Source: Streptomyces sp. DH12 (GTDB taxonomy: Bacteria; Actinomycetota; Actinomycetes; Streptomycetales; Streptomycetaceae). From it: a stretch of 35,628 bases of DNA. This document shows positions 1 through 8,263 of this stretch, in pieces. The translations under genes were made by a program, and so were the position numbers. The stretch's first letter is position 1, and the number at the start of each line of letters is the position of its first letter. The notes beneath the pieces are model-generated. The model saw only the letters and a program-made list of their open reading frames with translations, made no database searches and had not been told where the DNA came from. Where the stretch lies: NCBI RefSeq assembly GCF_020873895.1, contig NZ_JAHWGT010000052.1:1-35628 (forward strand). The letters run 5' to 3'.

Positions 1-1435
1 CTGCTATGGCGCCGCCCCGCGGACCGCCCCGCGGGGCGGCGGCCGCCGGCGCCGGCCGTGCGGCGCGGGCCACCAGGAACAGCAGCGCGCCGCAGGCGGC
101 GACCACGAACCAGCCCGGCCGGGAGGCGTCCGCCAACCCCGCCGGGGAGACCCCCGACACCAGCCCGCCGGCGACGGCGATGCCGACCGCGGCACCGAAC
201 TGCCGGGCGGTGGACGTGATCGCCCCGGCGACACCGGCGCGCTGGACGGGGAGTCCGCTCACGGCGGTGTCGGTGATCGGGGCGTTGGCGAAGCCGAAGC
301 CCACGCCGACGAGCGCGTTGGCCAGCAGGAGCAGCGGTACGCCGGTGTCGTCGTCGAGCCCGACGAGGCAGAGTCCGCCGGCGGTGAGGAAGCCGGCCGC
401 CAGGGCCAGGGGAAGCCGCGGGCCGCTACGGCCGACCAGACGACCGGAGAGCGGGGCGCACAGCGTGGCGCCGACCGCCATCGGCAGGGTCGCCGCCCCG
501 GCGGTCAGCGGCGTCCAGCCACGGGCGTGCTGGAGGTGGAAGGTCTCCAGCAGCAGCGTGACGTTGAGGGCGACGAAGACCGCCACCGCGCCGACGACCG
601 CGCCGGTGAAGGACGGGCTGCGGAAGAGCCCCGGCTCCATGAGCGGCTCGCGCCTGCGGGACTCCACCACGCCGAACGCGACGGCGGCCGACAGCACGCA
701 GGCGTACGCGCAGACCACCGGCAGCGACGTCCAGCCGACGCGCGGCCCCTCGATGAGCACGCCGACCGACCCTCCGATCACCACCGTCAGCAGGGCCTGC
801 CCCGGGAGGTCGAGCCGCCGCGGCCGCTGGGCCCGGGACTCCGGCACGAACACCGCGCTCAGGACGAGGGCGGCCACGACAACCGGCACGTTCACCCAGA
901 ACACCGACCGCCAGCCGAAGACGTCGATGAGGGCGCCGCCCGCGACGGGGCCGGCGGCCATGCTCAGCCCGAAGACCGACGCCCAGACGCCGATCGCCCG
1001 GGCACGCTCCCGCGGGTCGGGCATCGCGTTCACCACGATCGCCAGGGCCACGGGGCTGAGCATCGAGGCGCCGACCCCCTGCAGGGCGCGGGCCGCGACG
1101 AGCGCCTCAGCGGTGGGGGCGGCGGCGCACGCGAGCGAGGCGGCGCCGAAGACGGCCAGCCCCCACTGGAACACCCGCCGCCGTCCGAACCGGTCGGCCA
1201 GCGCGCCGGAGGAGATGAGCAGGGCCGCCAGGACGAGCGTGTAGGCGTCCACGGTCCACTCCAGGCCGCGGGTGCCGATGCCCAGGGCCTGCCCGATGGC
1301 GGGCAGGCCGACGTTGACGATGGTGGTGTCCATGCCCACGAGGAACATGCTCAGACAGCAGACGGCCAGCACCGTCCACCGTCTGCGCGCACTGGCCACG
1401 GGCGGGGATCCGACGGGTCGGGTCGCAGTGGTCAC
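1..1435 (-). CDS. MFS drug efflux transporter, DHA2 (14-TM) family, 3' end cut by window edge
   Basis: This is an inner-membrane proton-driven multidrug efflux pump of the EmrB/QacA type. I start it at a GTG (1433-1435) giving VTTATRPVGSPPV, with AGAGG upstream. The first helix (WTVLAVCCLSMFLVGMDTTIVNV) carries the DHA2 pattern of an acidic residue followed by TTIVNV. The sequence continues with LEWTVDAYTLVLAALL and motif A, LADRFGRRR. About 478 codons are readable and the last hydrophobic segment (WFVVAACGALLFLVARA) is present, so only a few C-terminal residues and the stop lie outside the window. It is read away from a perfect inverted repeat (1447-1475) 11 bp before the start, which suggests repressor control or 5'-leader folding. 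The drug substrate cannot be told from sequence. Confidence 0.9.
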   Translation of the reverse strand, partial: MTTATRPVGSPPVASARRRWTVLAVCCLSMFLVGMDTTIVNVGLPAIGQALGIGTRGLEWTVDAYTLVLAALLISSGALADRFGRRRVFQWGLAVFGAASLACAAAPTAEALVAARALQGVGASMLSPVALAIVVNAMPDPRERARAIGVWASVFGLSMAAGPVAGGALIDVFGWRSVFWVNVPVVVAALVLSAVFVPESRAQRPRRLDLPGQALLTVVIGGSVGVLIEGPRVGWTSLPVVCAYACVLSAAVAFGVVESRRREPLMEPGLFRSPSFTGAVVGAVAVFVALNVTLLLETFHLQHARGWTPLTAGAATLPMAVGATLCAPLSGRLVGRSGPRLPLALAAGFLTAGGLCLVGLDDDTGVPLLLLANALVGVGFGFANAPITDTAVSGLPVQRAGVAGAITSTARQFGAAVGIAVAGGLVSGVSPAGLADASRPGWFVVAACGALLFLVARAARPAPAAAAPRGGPRGGAIA

Positions 1436-1446
1436 GGCCTGCCTCT

Positions 1447-1475
1447 CATGTCCGGGAAGGGTTTTCCCGGACATG
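1447..1475 (-). promoter_or_regulatory. Perfect 12-bp inverted repeat in the leader of the efflux gene
   Basis: The arms CATGTCCGGGAA (1447-1458) and TTCCCGGACATG (1464-1475) are exact reverse complements around a 5-base spacer. The element lies 11 bp before the GTG start of the MFS gene, next to its ribosome binding site. A TetR/MarR-type operator or an RNA hairpin controlling translation both fit. No regulator gene adjoins it in the window, and no U-tract follows, so a simple terminator is less likely. Confidence 0.6.
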
Positions 1476-1594
1476 GTCGGACGGGATGGCGCGAGGACCC
1501 GAACTCCGTTGCGGGAACGGCACGCTGGGCCCCGGCCGGCCGCGCGGGGGCGGCGCGCCGGGGCCCCGCGCGGGGCGGTCGGTGCCCGGGGCGA

Positions 1595-1873
1595 TCAGTA
1601 GTGGAAGACCTCCGTGACCTCCGTGACCTCCGCCTGCGGATCCACGGCCACCGTGACGCGGGTCCACAGCTCCCGCAGCCGCGCGACCATGGCCTCGGCC
1701 CGGTCGACGTCGTCGAACTCCAGGTCGATCATGACGCGGCCGGGATCGGAGACCGGCCTCATGACGCGGTAGCCCCGGACGCCGGAGGCGGACCGGCCGA
1801 GGGGATCACCGTCGAAGGCGGCCTTCCACGCCTGGTAGTCCGGGACCGCGTGCTCGATGCGGACGACGTACAT
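1595..1873 (-). CDS. Small ABM-like (dimeric alpha-beta barrel) protein, 92 aa
   Basis: The 92-residue protein begins [20 protein letters not shown]. This matches the start of antibiotic-biosynthesis-monooxygenase-like or dimeric alpha-beta barrel proteins: a first beta strand, then an amphipathic helix with a DYxxWKxxFD pattern. A second strand-helix unit follows ([25 protein letters not shown]). The start is well set by GGAAGGAG about 7 bases upstream. The C-terminus repeats VTEVTEV, encoded by a short direct repeat near 1607-1625. No catalytic residues can be assigned. It lies upstream of the efflux gene on the same strand, about 160 bp away, but the inverted repeat between them argues against simple co-transcription. 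Its role is unknown. Confidence 0.8.
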   Translation of the reverse strand: MYVVRIEHAVPDYQAWKAAFDGDPLGRSASGVRGYRVMRPVSDPGRVMIDLEFDDVDRAEAMVARLRELWTRVTVAVDPQAEVTEVTEVFHY

Positions 1874-2109
1874 GGTCGCTCCTTCCGCCGGGCCCCCTTC
1901 CAGTCGACCACCGCGGGGCCCGCCCGGCGCGCCGGCGGCCGCGGGGCCCGCGAGGACCGGTGATATCGCCGATGCCCGGGCCGCGGGGGCGCGGCGACAG
2001 TGGCAGCCCCACCCGCGGCGGGCCAGCCGCCCGGGGCAGCGCGCCGGTGTCACAGACGTCCGCCGGTGTACGCCCCGGGGCCCGCCACCACAGAGAGGAC
2101 GACCCCGTC

Positions 2110-3012
2110 GTGCACACACTCCCCCACACCGGGCGCCGCGTCCGCCGCTCGCTCCGCGGCGCCCTCGCGGCGTTCGCCGTCGTCGCCGGGCTCGGCTTCG
2201 GCCCGGCCCCCGCCGCCCAGGCCGCGGCCAACCCCTACGAGCGCGGCCCCGCGCCCACCAACGCCAGCATCGAGGCGGTGCGGGGGCACTACGCCGTGTC
2301 CCAGTCGACCGTCTCCTCGCTCGCCGCCTCCGGCTTCGGCGGCGGGACGATCCACTACCCGACGACCACCGCCGACGGTACCTTCGGGGCCGTCGCCATC
2401 GCCCCCGGCTACACCGGGACCCAGTCGACGATCGCGTGGCTCGGCCCCCGCCTCGCCTCACAGGGGTTCGTCGTGTTCACCATCGACACGATCACCACGC
2501 TCGACCAGCCGGACAGCCGGGGCCGCCAGCTGCTCGCCGCGCTGGACCACCTCACGCGCGTCAGCCCGCTCCGCACGCGCGTCGACAGCACCCGCCTCGG
2601 CGTGATGGGCCACTCCATGGGCGGCGGCGGCAGCCTGGAGGCGGCCAAGAGCCGGCCGTCGCTGCGCGCGGCGGTGCCGCTGACGCCGTGGAACCTGGAC
2701 AAGACCTGGCCGGAGCTGAGGACGCCGACGCTGATCGTCGGAGCCGACGGGGACACCATCGCCCCCGTGTCCAGCCACGCCGAACCCTTCTACGAGAACC
2801 TGCCGTCCACCCTGGACCGGGCCTATCTGGAGCTGAACGGGGCGTCGCACTTCGCACCGAACTCGTCGAACACGACGATCGCCAAGTACAGCGTCTCGTG
2901 GCTGAAGCGGTTCATCGACGACGACACCCGCTACGAGCAGTTCCTCTGCCCGCTGCCGCGGCCGAGCCTCACCATCGAGGAGTACCGGGGCAACTGCCCG
3001 CACACCTCCTGA
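2110..3012 (+). CDS. Secreted cutinase / polyester (PET-type) hydrolase
   Basis: This is a 300-residue secreted alpha/beta hydrolase closely resembling Thermobifida cutinases (TfCut2, Est119) and Streptomyces lipases that hydrolyse cutin, short triglycerides and aromatic polyesters. The signal peptide (about residues 1-39, RRVRR then a hydrophobic stretch) ends near AQAA, giving mature [11 protein letters not shown]. The catalytic triad reads as S169 (GHSMGG), D215 ([10 protein letters not shown]) and H247 (SHFAPN). The oxyanion/aromatic-clamp residues known from PET hydrolases are present: Y101 (PGYTG), M170 and W194 (TPWNL). C280 and C296 would form the C-terminal disulfide. I start at GTG 2110 behind GAGAGGA with 10-base spacing. 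A longer in-frame start near 1960 would put about 50 polar residues before the signal peptide and is rejected. A hairpin at 3075-3101 follows. Confidence 0.94.
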   Translation: MHTLPHTGRRVRRSLRGALAAFAVVAGLGFGPAPAAQAAANPYERGPAPTNASIEAVRGHYAVSQSTVSSLAASGFGGGTIHYPTTTADGTFGAVAIAPGYTGTQSTIAWLGPRLASQGFVVFTIDTITTLDQPDSRGRQLLAALDHLTRVSPLRTRVDSTRLGVMGHSMGGGGSLEAAKSRPSLRAAVPLTPWNLDKTWPELRTPTLIVGADGDTIAPVSSHAEPFYENLPSTLDRAYLELNGASHFAPNSSNTTIAKYSVSWLKRFIDDDTRYEQFLCPLPRPSLTIEEYRGNCPHTS

Positions 3013-3074
3013 CCGCCGACACCGCCGGCGCCGACGGCGGGGCAGGTCTCACGGCCCCCTCACGCTCCGCCCCC

Positions 3075-3101
3075 GGCGGCCGCGCCCCATGCGCGGCCGC
3101 C
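3075..3101 (+). terminator. Hairpin terminator after the cutinase gene
   Basis: The 11-bp arms GGCGGCCGCGC and GCGCGGCCGCC are perfect complements with a 5-base loop, 62 bp after the cutinase stop. There is no clear T-run, as is usual for Streptomyces terminators. Confidence 0.55.
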
Positions 3102-3218
3102 TCCGGCGTTCGCCGTGTCCGACCGGCCGTACACGGCGGGCGCGGCAGCACCGCGCGGGCGCAGGTGGGTCGGACCGACGGCTTCCGCAACGCGCCGCCG
3201 GACATTAGCGTCCCGAGG

Positions 3219-6134
3219 ATGACGCGAGAGCCGACCTGGCAGGAGTCCACGGGTCCGCGCGGTGTGCGCGGCCGGGAGGAGGAGCTGCGGTCCGTCGACG
3301 CGGTGCTGGAGGGGGCGCGCCACGGCGGCGGCGGAGTGCTCGTGGTCGCCGCCGCACCCGGGCTCGGCCGGTCCGCCCTGCTCGACGCGGGCGCGGCGGC
3401 CTTCGACGCGGGGCCCGCCGTGTGCGTACGGGGCACCCCGGGCGGCAGCCGGGTGCCCGGCGGCGGGGTGCGGGCGCTCCACCGCGCCCTGGCGGCGGTC
3501 ACGGGCGAAGGTGGCGCCGGGATCACACCGCCCGCCCCGCGAGGCCCCGGAGGTGCGGGGGACGCGGAGGCGCTGGAGGGGGCGCTGCGGGCCGCCGCGG
3601 GCCCCGCTCCCCTGCTGGTCTGCGTCGACGACGCGCACCTGTGGGACGGCCCGTCCCGGCGGGCCCTGGCGGGGGCCGTGCGGCGGGCGTGGCGGCCGGG
3701 CCCGGTCGGTGTCCTGCTGTCGGTCGTCCACCGGCACCCGGGCGCCGCCGACTTCGCCGGACTGCCGTCCGTCGTCCTCGCCCCGCTGCCGTACGGCGTG
3801 GCGGCGGGCCTGGTCGACGAACGCACCGGCGGACGGGTCGACCCGCCGGTCCGCGAGGAGCTGGTGGCGGAGGCCGCGGGCAACCCGGCGCTCCTGACCT
3901 TCCTGCTGGAGCGGCTCTCGGCGGCGCAGCTGGAGGGCCGCGCCCCGCTGCCGCGCCCCCTGGCGGACGCGGCGGCGCTCGCCCGGGCGGTCAGCCCGCA
4001 CCCGTCCGACCTCCCGCCGGCGGTGGCCGACGTGCTGCTGCTGGTCGCCGCGGCCGGGGAGCCCGGCGGCGCGGCGGACGCCGCGCTGGTCCTGCGGGCC
4101 GGGCGGCGGCTCGGGCTGCCCGCGGCGGCGTTCGCCCACGCGGAGGCGGCCGGCCTGCTGGGCTGGGACGGCGGCCGGGCGCGGTGCTCCACCGACCTGC
4201 TGCGCCGGGCGGTGTACGCCGGGGCCGACCCCGCCCGTCGGCGGGCGGCGCACGGGGCGCTCGCCGCCGCGCTCGTACCCGACCGCTCGACCGCGGGCGC
4301 CCGCGCGCCGGACCGCTCGGCCCCCGCCTCCCGTTCGCTCGTCGGCGACCTGCCGGAACAGCGGGCGCCCGACCCCCGCGCCCTGGCCCGGCTGGCGCAC
4401 ACGGCGCTGTCGGTGCGGGGCCCCGCACCGGGTGTCGCGGCGGCACTGGCCGCGGAGGCGTCCCGCGACGACCCGCGCCGCTCCCACCGCGAACGGGCCG
4501 CCGCCCTGCGCGGCGCGGCGGAGTTGACGGCGGCGGACGGGCCGCGGGCGGAGCGGTTGGCGGCGGCGGCCGAACAGGCGCGGCTGGCGGGCGCGGTACG
4601 GCAGGCGCGCGAGCTGCTGGCCGGCGCGGAGGCGGCGGGCGCGACCGACGCCGTACGCGGCAGGGTCGAGCTGGTGCGGGGGGTGCTGGCGCTGGACGAC
4701 GGCCCCGTGGTCGACGCGCACGAGGCGCTGCGCGGTGCCGCCGCGCTCCTCGCCCCGTACGACCCCCGCCACGCGCGGGTCGCGCGGCTCGCCGCGGCCG
4801 ACGCGGCGTGGGTGGCGGGTGACGTCGCCGCGTGCACGGCCGAACTGGTCGCCGTGGCCGGCGGGGAGCGCGCCGGCGTCCGGGGCGGCCGGGCCGCGCC
4901 GCCGGTGGCCGGGGATCCGCTGGAGGAGTACGTGGCGGGGCTGCGGGCCGCACTGGACGGCCGGTTCGCGGTCGCGCGCGCACCCCTGCGGCGGACCGTC
5001 GACCGGGCGGACGCCGACGAGGCGCCCGAACCGCTGCTGCGGGCCGGGGCGGCGGCCCTCCTCATGGGCGACGTCGGCGCGGCCACCCGGGTCGCCGCAC
5101 GGGCGCTCGCCGCCGCCCGGGCGGCGGGGGCGGCGGCGCTGGTGCCGAGGGCTCTGGAGTACCTCGCGTACGCGGAGCTGCGCGCCGGTCAGCACGCGCG
5201 GGCCCGCGCGCACGCCGAGGAGGGGCTGCGCGCCGCCCGACGGGCCGGGCAGCGCAACATCGCCGCCCACCTGCACGCCGTCCTGGCGCTCGCCCTGTCG
5301 GTCGAGGGCGACGGGGCGGGGGTGGCCGGGCACGCGGCGGCGGCCCTGGACACCGCCCGCCGGCACGGCCTGACCCAGGCGGCCACCCTGGCGCGGTGGG
5401 CGGCGGCCCGCGCGGACCTGAGCCGCGGACGCCTCCCGGAGGCGGCCGCGCGGCTCGGGCCGGTGGTCCGCTCGGGGGCGGGCGGCGGGCACTTCGCCGT
5501 GCGGATCCTGGCCGTGCCGTGCTTCGCCGAGGCGGCGGCGCTGTCGGGGCGGCCGGAGGACGCGCGGGTCGCCGTCGAGGAGTTCGCGGTGTGGGCCTCC
5601 CTCGGCGCCGACCCGCTGGCACCCGCCCAGTCGGCCCGCTGCCGCGCGCTGCTGGCACCCGACGAGGCGGACCTCTGGTACGAGCGGTCGCTGGACGCGT
5701 ACGAGGGGGCGGGCGGCGAGTTCGACCGGGCGAGGACGCTGCTGCTGTACGGGAAGTGGCTGCGCCGCCGCCGGCGGCCCGGTCCGGCGCAGGAGCGGCT
5801 GCGGGAGGCGCTGGTGGCGTTCGAGCACTGCGGTGCGCGGGGCTGGGCGGAGCAGGCGGCGGGCGAGTTGCGCGCGGCGGGCAGCGCGACCAGGGACGCC
5901 GAGGCGGGCGCGCTGTCGCGGTTGACGGCCCAGCAGGCGCGGATCGCCCGGCTGGTGGCCGAGGGGGCCACCAACCGGGAGGTCGCGGTACGGCTGTCGC
6001 TCAGTCCCCGCACCGTCGACCACCACCTGCGCAACGTGTTCGCCCTGCTCAACGTCAGGTCGCGGGTGGACCTGGCCCGGCTGGTCGACCGTGCGGAACC
6101 CGCACCGGCCCATCCCTCGGGGCCCGCCCCGTGA
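3219..6134 (+). CDS. Large LuxR-family (LAL-type) transcriptional regulator, 971 aa
   Basis: This is an LAL-type regulator: an N-terminal STAND-like ATPase, a long alpha-helical TPR-like middle, and a C-terminal LuxR/GerE helix-turn-helix. The start MTREPTWQES leads into VRGREEELRSVDAVL, typical of the family. The P-loop position reads AAAPGLGRS (residues 44-52): the first Gly is Ala45 and the invariant Lys is Arg51, so nucleotide binding may be weak or altered. A Walker B-like LLVCVDDAHLWD follows. The C-terminal HTH is clear (LTAQQARIARLVAEGATNREVAVRLSLSPRTVDHHLRNVF). No Shine-Dalgarno sequence is clear, and CATTAG lies just upstream (3203-3208), so a leaderless message is possible. The gene is extremely GC-rich. 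The last codons lie inside a bidirectional hairpin. It may control the upstream cutinase, but that is inference. Confidence 0.92.
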   Translation: MTREPTWQESTGPRGVRGREEELRSVDAVLEGARHGGGGVLVVAAAPGLGRSALLDAGAAAFDAGPAVCVRGTPGGSRVPGGGVRALHRALAAVTGEGGAGITPPAPRGPGGAGDAEALEGALRAAAGPAPLLVCVDDAHLWDGPSRRALAGAVRRAWRPGPVGVLLSVVHRHPGAADFAGLPSVVLAPLPYGVAAGLVDERTGGRVDPPVREELVAEAAGNPALLTFLLERLSAAQLEGRAPLPRPLADAAALARAVSPHPSDLPPAVADVLLLVAAAGEPGGAADAALVLRAGRRLGLPAAAFAHAEAAGLLGWDGGRARCSTDLLRRAVYAGADPARRRAAHGALAAALVPDRSTAGARAPDRSAPASRSLVGDLPEQRAPDPRALARLAHTALSVRGPAPGVAAALAAEASRDDPRRSHRERAAALRGAAELTAADGPRAERLAAAAEQARLAGAVRQARELLAGAEAAGATDAVRGRVELVRGVLALDDGPVVDAHEALRGAAALLAPYDPRHARVARLAAADAAWVAGDVAACTAELVAVAGGERAGVRGGRAAPPVAGDPLEEYVAGLRAALDGRFAVARAPLRRTVDRADADEAPEPLLRAGAAALLMGDVGAATRVAARALAAARAAGAAALVPRALEYLAYAELRAGQHARARAHAEEGLRAARRAGQRNIAAHLHAVLALALSVEGDGAGVAGHAAAALDTARRHGLTQAATLARWAAARADLSRGRLPEAAARLGPVVRSGAGGGHFAVRILAVPCFAEAAALSGRPEDARVAVEEFAVWASLGADPLAPAQSARCRALLAPDEADLWYERSLDAYEGAGGEFDRARTLLLYGKWLRRRRRPGPAQERLREALVAFEHCGARGWAEQAAGELRAAGSATRDAEAGALSRLTAQQARIARLVAEGATNREVAVRLSLSPRTVDHHLRNVFALLNVRSRVDLARLVDRAEPAPAHPSGPAP

Positions 6135-6167
6135 ACGCGTGCGCGGGGCGGGCCCGAGGGATGGGCC
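6107..6167. terminator. Bidirectional terminator overlapping the luxR-type stop codon
   Basis: A 25-base arm (6107-6131) pairs with a 24-base arm (6144-6167) with one bulged G, around a 12-base loop that holds the TGA stop (6132-6134). The left arm encodes the last eight residues of the LuxR protein. The element lies between convergent genes: the LuxR gene ending at 6134 and the VOC gene ending at 6179. Confidence 0.85.
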
Positions 6168-6178
6168 GCGGTGCCGCC

Positions 6179-6574
6179 TCAGACGGCCGAGCGGCCCTCC
6201 CGCGCCGCGAGGGTGAAGGAGTGGCCGGCGGGGTCCGCGTAGGTGCGCACGTCCCGGGGGCCGGAGTTGTCCTTGGCCTCGACGGGGCGGGCACCGAGGC
6301 CGACCGCCTCCCGCTCGGCCTCGTCCATGTCGGCCTCCGAGACGAGGATGTGCAGGTGCGCCTGTTGGGAGTCGTCGGGACGGGGCCAGCTGGGCGGCGC
6401 GTACCCGTGGTCGCGGCGGGCGGCGAGGCGGACACCGTCCTGCCCGACGACCTCGATGAAGTCGGGGTCGGTGCCCCGCTGCACCCGGGCCCCCAGCAGC
6501 TCGGCGTAGAACTCCGCCAGCGCCTCCGGTTCGGCGCTGTCCAGTACCAGGACGCTCGTCTTCGCTACCGTCAT
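6179..6574 (-). CDS. VOC (glyoxalase/bleomycin-resistance) superfamily protein, 131 aa
   Basis: This 131-residue protein has the two beta-alpha-beta-beta-beta modules of the vicinal oxygen chelate fold. The first is SVLVLDSAEPEALAEFYAELLGARV with DFIEVVGQDGVRLAARRD. The second is AHLHILVSEADMDEAEREAVGLGARPVE with RTYADPAGHSFTLAAREG. The pattern DPAGHSFTL is typical of VOC domains. The metal ligands cannot be fixed with confidence, and members range from enzymes to drug-binding proteins, so substrate and role are open. The ATG start follows GAAGGA at 5-base spacing. It is the last gene on this strand before the bidirectional terminator. A strong hairpin pair upstream separates it from the serine hydrolase gene, so it probably has its own promoter or reads from leaky termination. 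Confidence 0.88.
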   Translation of the reverse strand: MTVAKTSVLVLDSAEPEALAEFYAELLGARVQRGTDPDFIEVVGQDGVRLAARRDHGYAPPSWPRPDDSQQAHLHILVSEADMDEAEREAVGLGARPVEAKDNSGPRDVRTYADPAGHSFTLAAREGRSAV

Positions 6575-6585
6575 GGGTTCCTTCT

Positions 6586-6621
6586 GCCCCCTGCGCGGGC
6601 GGGCACGCACGCGCAGGGGGC
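6586..6621 (-). terminator. Hairpin terminator after the serine hydrolase gene (inner copy)
   Basis: The 12-bp arms (6586-6597 and 6610-6621) pair perfectly around a 12-base loop, 43 bases past the stop of the serine hydrolase on the minus strand and just before the VOC ribosome binding site. It is the second of two tandem hairpins. Confidence 0.6.
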
Positions 6622-6626
6622 GGGAG

Positions 6627-6657
6627 GCGGCCGCCCTCCCCCCGCGCGGGCGGCCGC
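6627..6657 (-). terminator. Hairpin terminator after the serine hydrolase gene (first copy)
   Basis: The arms GCGGCCGCCC and GGGCGGCCGC pair perfectly with an 11-base loop, 7 bases past the stop codon at 6664. Together with the next hairpin this should give strong termination on the minus strand. Confidence 0.6.
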
Positions 6658-6663
6658 GTCGGC

Positions 6664-8043
6664 TCAGCGCTGCAACCGGCTCAGCACCTCGAACGGCCGA
6701 GTCACCGCGGTGGCGGCCGCGGGCGCCGGCGCGGCGGGGGCGCCGGCCCGCGGGGCGGCGCCGCGGGCGGCGGGCCGGGGGATGCCGAGGGCCGTGAGGA
6801 TGTGCTCGTTGAGGGCCAGGTCGATGGGGTGCGGGTCGACCGTGCCGTCCTCGTTGACGTGCTGGTACTTCATCAGGTTGAGGGCGACCGCGAGCTGGCG
6901 GCGGCCGTCCTCGGAGGACAGCGCGAGCGTGCCGGCGCCGAAGACGGCGCCGTCGTGGCCCCAGTACCAGCGGCCGTCGCCCATCCGCACCGCCGACAGG
7001 CCGAGTCCGTAGCGCATGACGGCCTCCTCGCCCGGCTCGACCGGGTGGGCCGGGACGGTCGTCTTCATGGCGCGCAGCTCGGCGGGGCCCAGCAGCCTGC
7101 CGCCGAGCAGCTGGCGGTAGAAGGAGTTGAGGTCGTCGGTGGTGGAGACGAGCGCGCCGGCGATGCCGCCCCACGACATGTCGTAGACGCTGTAGTCGCG
7201 GGCGGGGTCGATGGTGCCGTACATCGACTCGTACATCTTCGCGTGCGGACCGGTGAGGTAGGGGGTGCGCGGGAAGTACGTGTGCCGCAGCCCCGCCTTG
7301 CGGATGACGTGGCGGGTGATGTAGTCCTCGGGCTCCTGGCCGGTGACCTCGCGGAGCAGCAGTCCGATGATGACGTAGTTGGTGTTGGAGTAGGCGTGGG
7401 TGCCGCGCGGCGCTCCGGGGGGCGCGGCGAGGCCGAGGCGGACCAGCTCCTCGGGGGCGAAGTGGCGGAAGCGGCCGGCGTCGAGGGCCTTGCCCGGGTC
7501 CTCCAGGAGGCCGGGGAAGGCGGGGAGTATGTGGTCGCCGATGCCGCTGGTGTGGTTGAGCAGCATGCGTACGGTGACCGCCCGGCCGCGCTCGCCGGGG
7601 ACCAGCTCGGGCAGGTAGCGGCCGATCGGGGCGTCGAGGTCGACGCGGCCCGCCCGGACCTGCTGGAGCACGGCGACGGCGGCGAACGACTTGGTGATGC
7701 TGCCGACCCGGTGCTGGAAGCCGGGCCGGACGGGGCGCCGGGTGTCGACGTCGGCGACGCCGGCGGCGCCCCGCCACCGCGACGAGCCGTCGCGGACGGC
7801 GGAGAAGGTGCCGTACATGCCGGCCCGGTGGACGGCGTCCAGCGAGGCGCGCAGCGCCGCGCGGTCGAGGCCCCGGCCGGCGCCGGCCGGGGCGGTGGCC
7901 GCGGCGGCGTGCGGCGGGGCGGCGGGGGCCGCGGGCGCCGCCTGCGCCGGCAGCGTGCCGGCCGCCAGCGCGAGCAGGACGGCGCTCGACGTGAGCGCGG
8001 CGCGGCGGAGCCTTCGGCGGGCGGCGCGCGGGGAGGGTTCCAT
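6664..8043 (-). CDS. Exported serine hydrolase, DD-peptidase / class C beta-lactamase family
   Basis: This 459-residue protein of the beta-lactamase/D-alanyl-D-alanine carboxypeptidase (S12) family probably acts on peptidoglycan stem peptides or D-amino-acid esters outside the membrane. An N-terminal signal (RRRLRRAALTSSAVLLALAAGTLPAQA) is followed by an Ala/Pro linker to about residue 58. The catalytic set is intact: S115-I-T-K118 (nucleophile and general base), Y218-S-N220, and H363-D-G365 in place of KTG. Other family signatures are LLNHTSGIGD and DLNSFYRQLL. The C-terminus ends in an Ala/Pro-rich tail. ATG 8043 is followed directly by a typical signal sequence. An AT-rich 12-bp palindrome (8160-8171) lies 117 bp upstream and may control it. 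True beta-lactamase activity cannot be inferred; most such Streptomyces proteins are peptidases or esterases. Confidence 0.93.
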   Translation of the reverse strand: MEPSPRAARRRLRRAALTSSAVLLALAAGTLPAQAAPAAPAAPPHAAAATAPAGAGRGLDRAALRASLDAVHRAGMYGTFSAVRDGSSRWRGAAGVADVDTRRPVRPGFQHRVGSITKSFAAVAVLQQVRAGRVDLDAPIGRYLPELVPGERGRAVTVRMLLNHTSGIGDHILPAFPGLLEDPGKALDAGRFRHFAPEELVRLGLAAPPGAPRGTHAYSNTNYVIIGLLLREVTGQEPEDYITRHVIRKAGLRHTYFPRTPYLTGPHAKMYESMYGTIDPARDYSVYDMSWGGIAGALVSTTDDLNSFYRQLLGGRLLGPAELRAMKTTVPAHPVEPGEEAVMRYGLGLSAVRMGDGRWYWGHDGAVFGAGTLALSSEDGRRQLAVALNLMKYQHVNEDGTVDPHPIDLALNEHILTALGIPRPAARGAAPRAGAPAAPAPAAATAVTRPFEVLSRLQR

Positions 8044-8159
8044 GGGCTGCTCCTGGGATCCGGTGCGGGGCGCCGTGTGCGCCCCCGCACCCCCATCCTC
8101 ACGGCCCGACGGCCCGTCAACCTTCCTCCCTGGGAACGACCTTGCTCATCGGGGAGCGG

Positions 8160-8171
8160 TGACATATGTCA
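8160..8171. promoter_or_regulatory. 12-bp palindrome TGACATATGTCA upstream of the serine hydrolase
   Basis: TGACATATGTCA is a perfect, AT-rich palindrome in an otherwise GC-rich intergenic stretch, 117 bp before the start of the serine hydrolase gene. A dimeric regulator site is plausible. The binding protein is unknown. Confidence 0.4.
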
Positions 8172-8204
8172 GTGGGCGCCGCCGTCCGGGGGCGGTGGGA
8201 CACG

Positions 8205-8243
8205 CGTGACCCCCGCCGGGCGGGGAGCCCGGCGGGGGTCACG
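8205..8243 (-). terminator. Strong hairpin terminator after the 47-aa gene
   Basis: The 17-bp arms (8205-8221 and 8227-8243) are perfect complements around the loop GGGGA. It starts 20 bases past the stop of the small minus-strand gene. Confidence 0.8.
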
Positions 8244-8263
8244 GTGTCGGTCGCGCCGTACCG

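Noticed and set aside
1857-3218. Long upstream extension of the LuxR-type regulator
   Set aside because: It runs through the cutinase gene in another frame and is Arg/Pro-rich. The LAL family start fits ATG 3219.
3060-6113. A 1017-codon open frame antisense to the LuxR-type regulator
   Set aside because: Composition is typical of an antisense shadow (Arg/Gly/Pro/Gln-rich), with no domain and no ribosome site.
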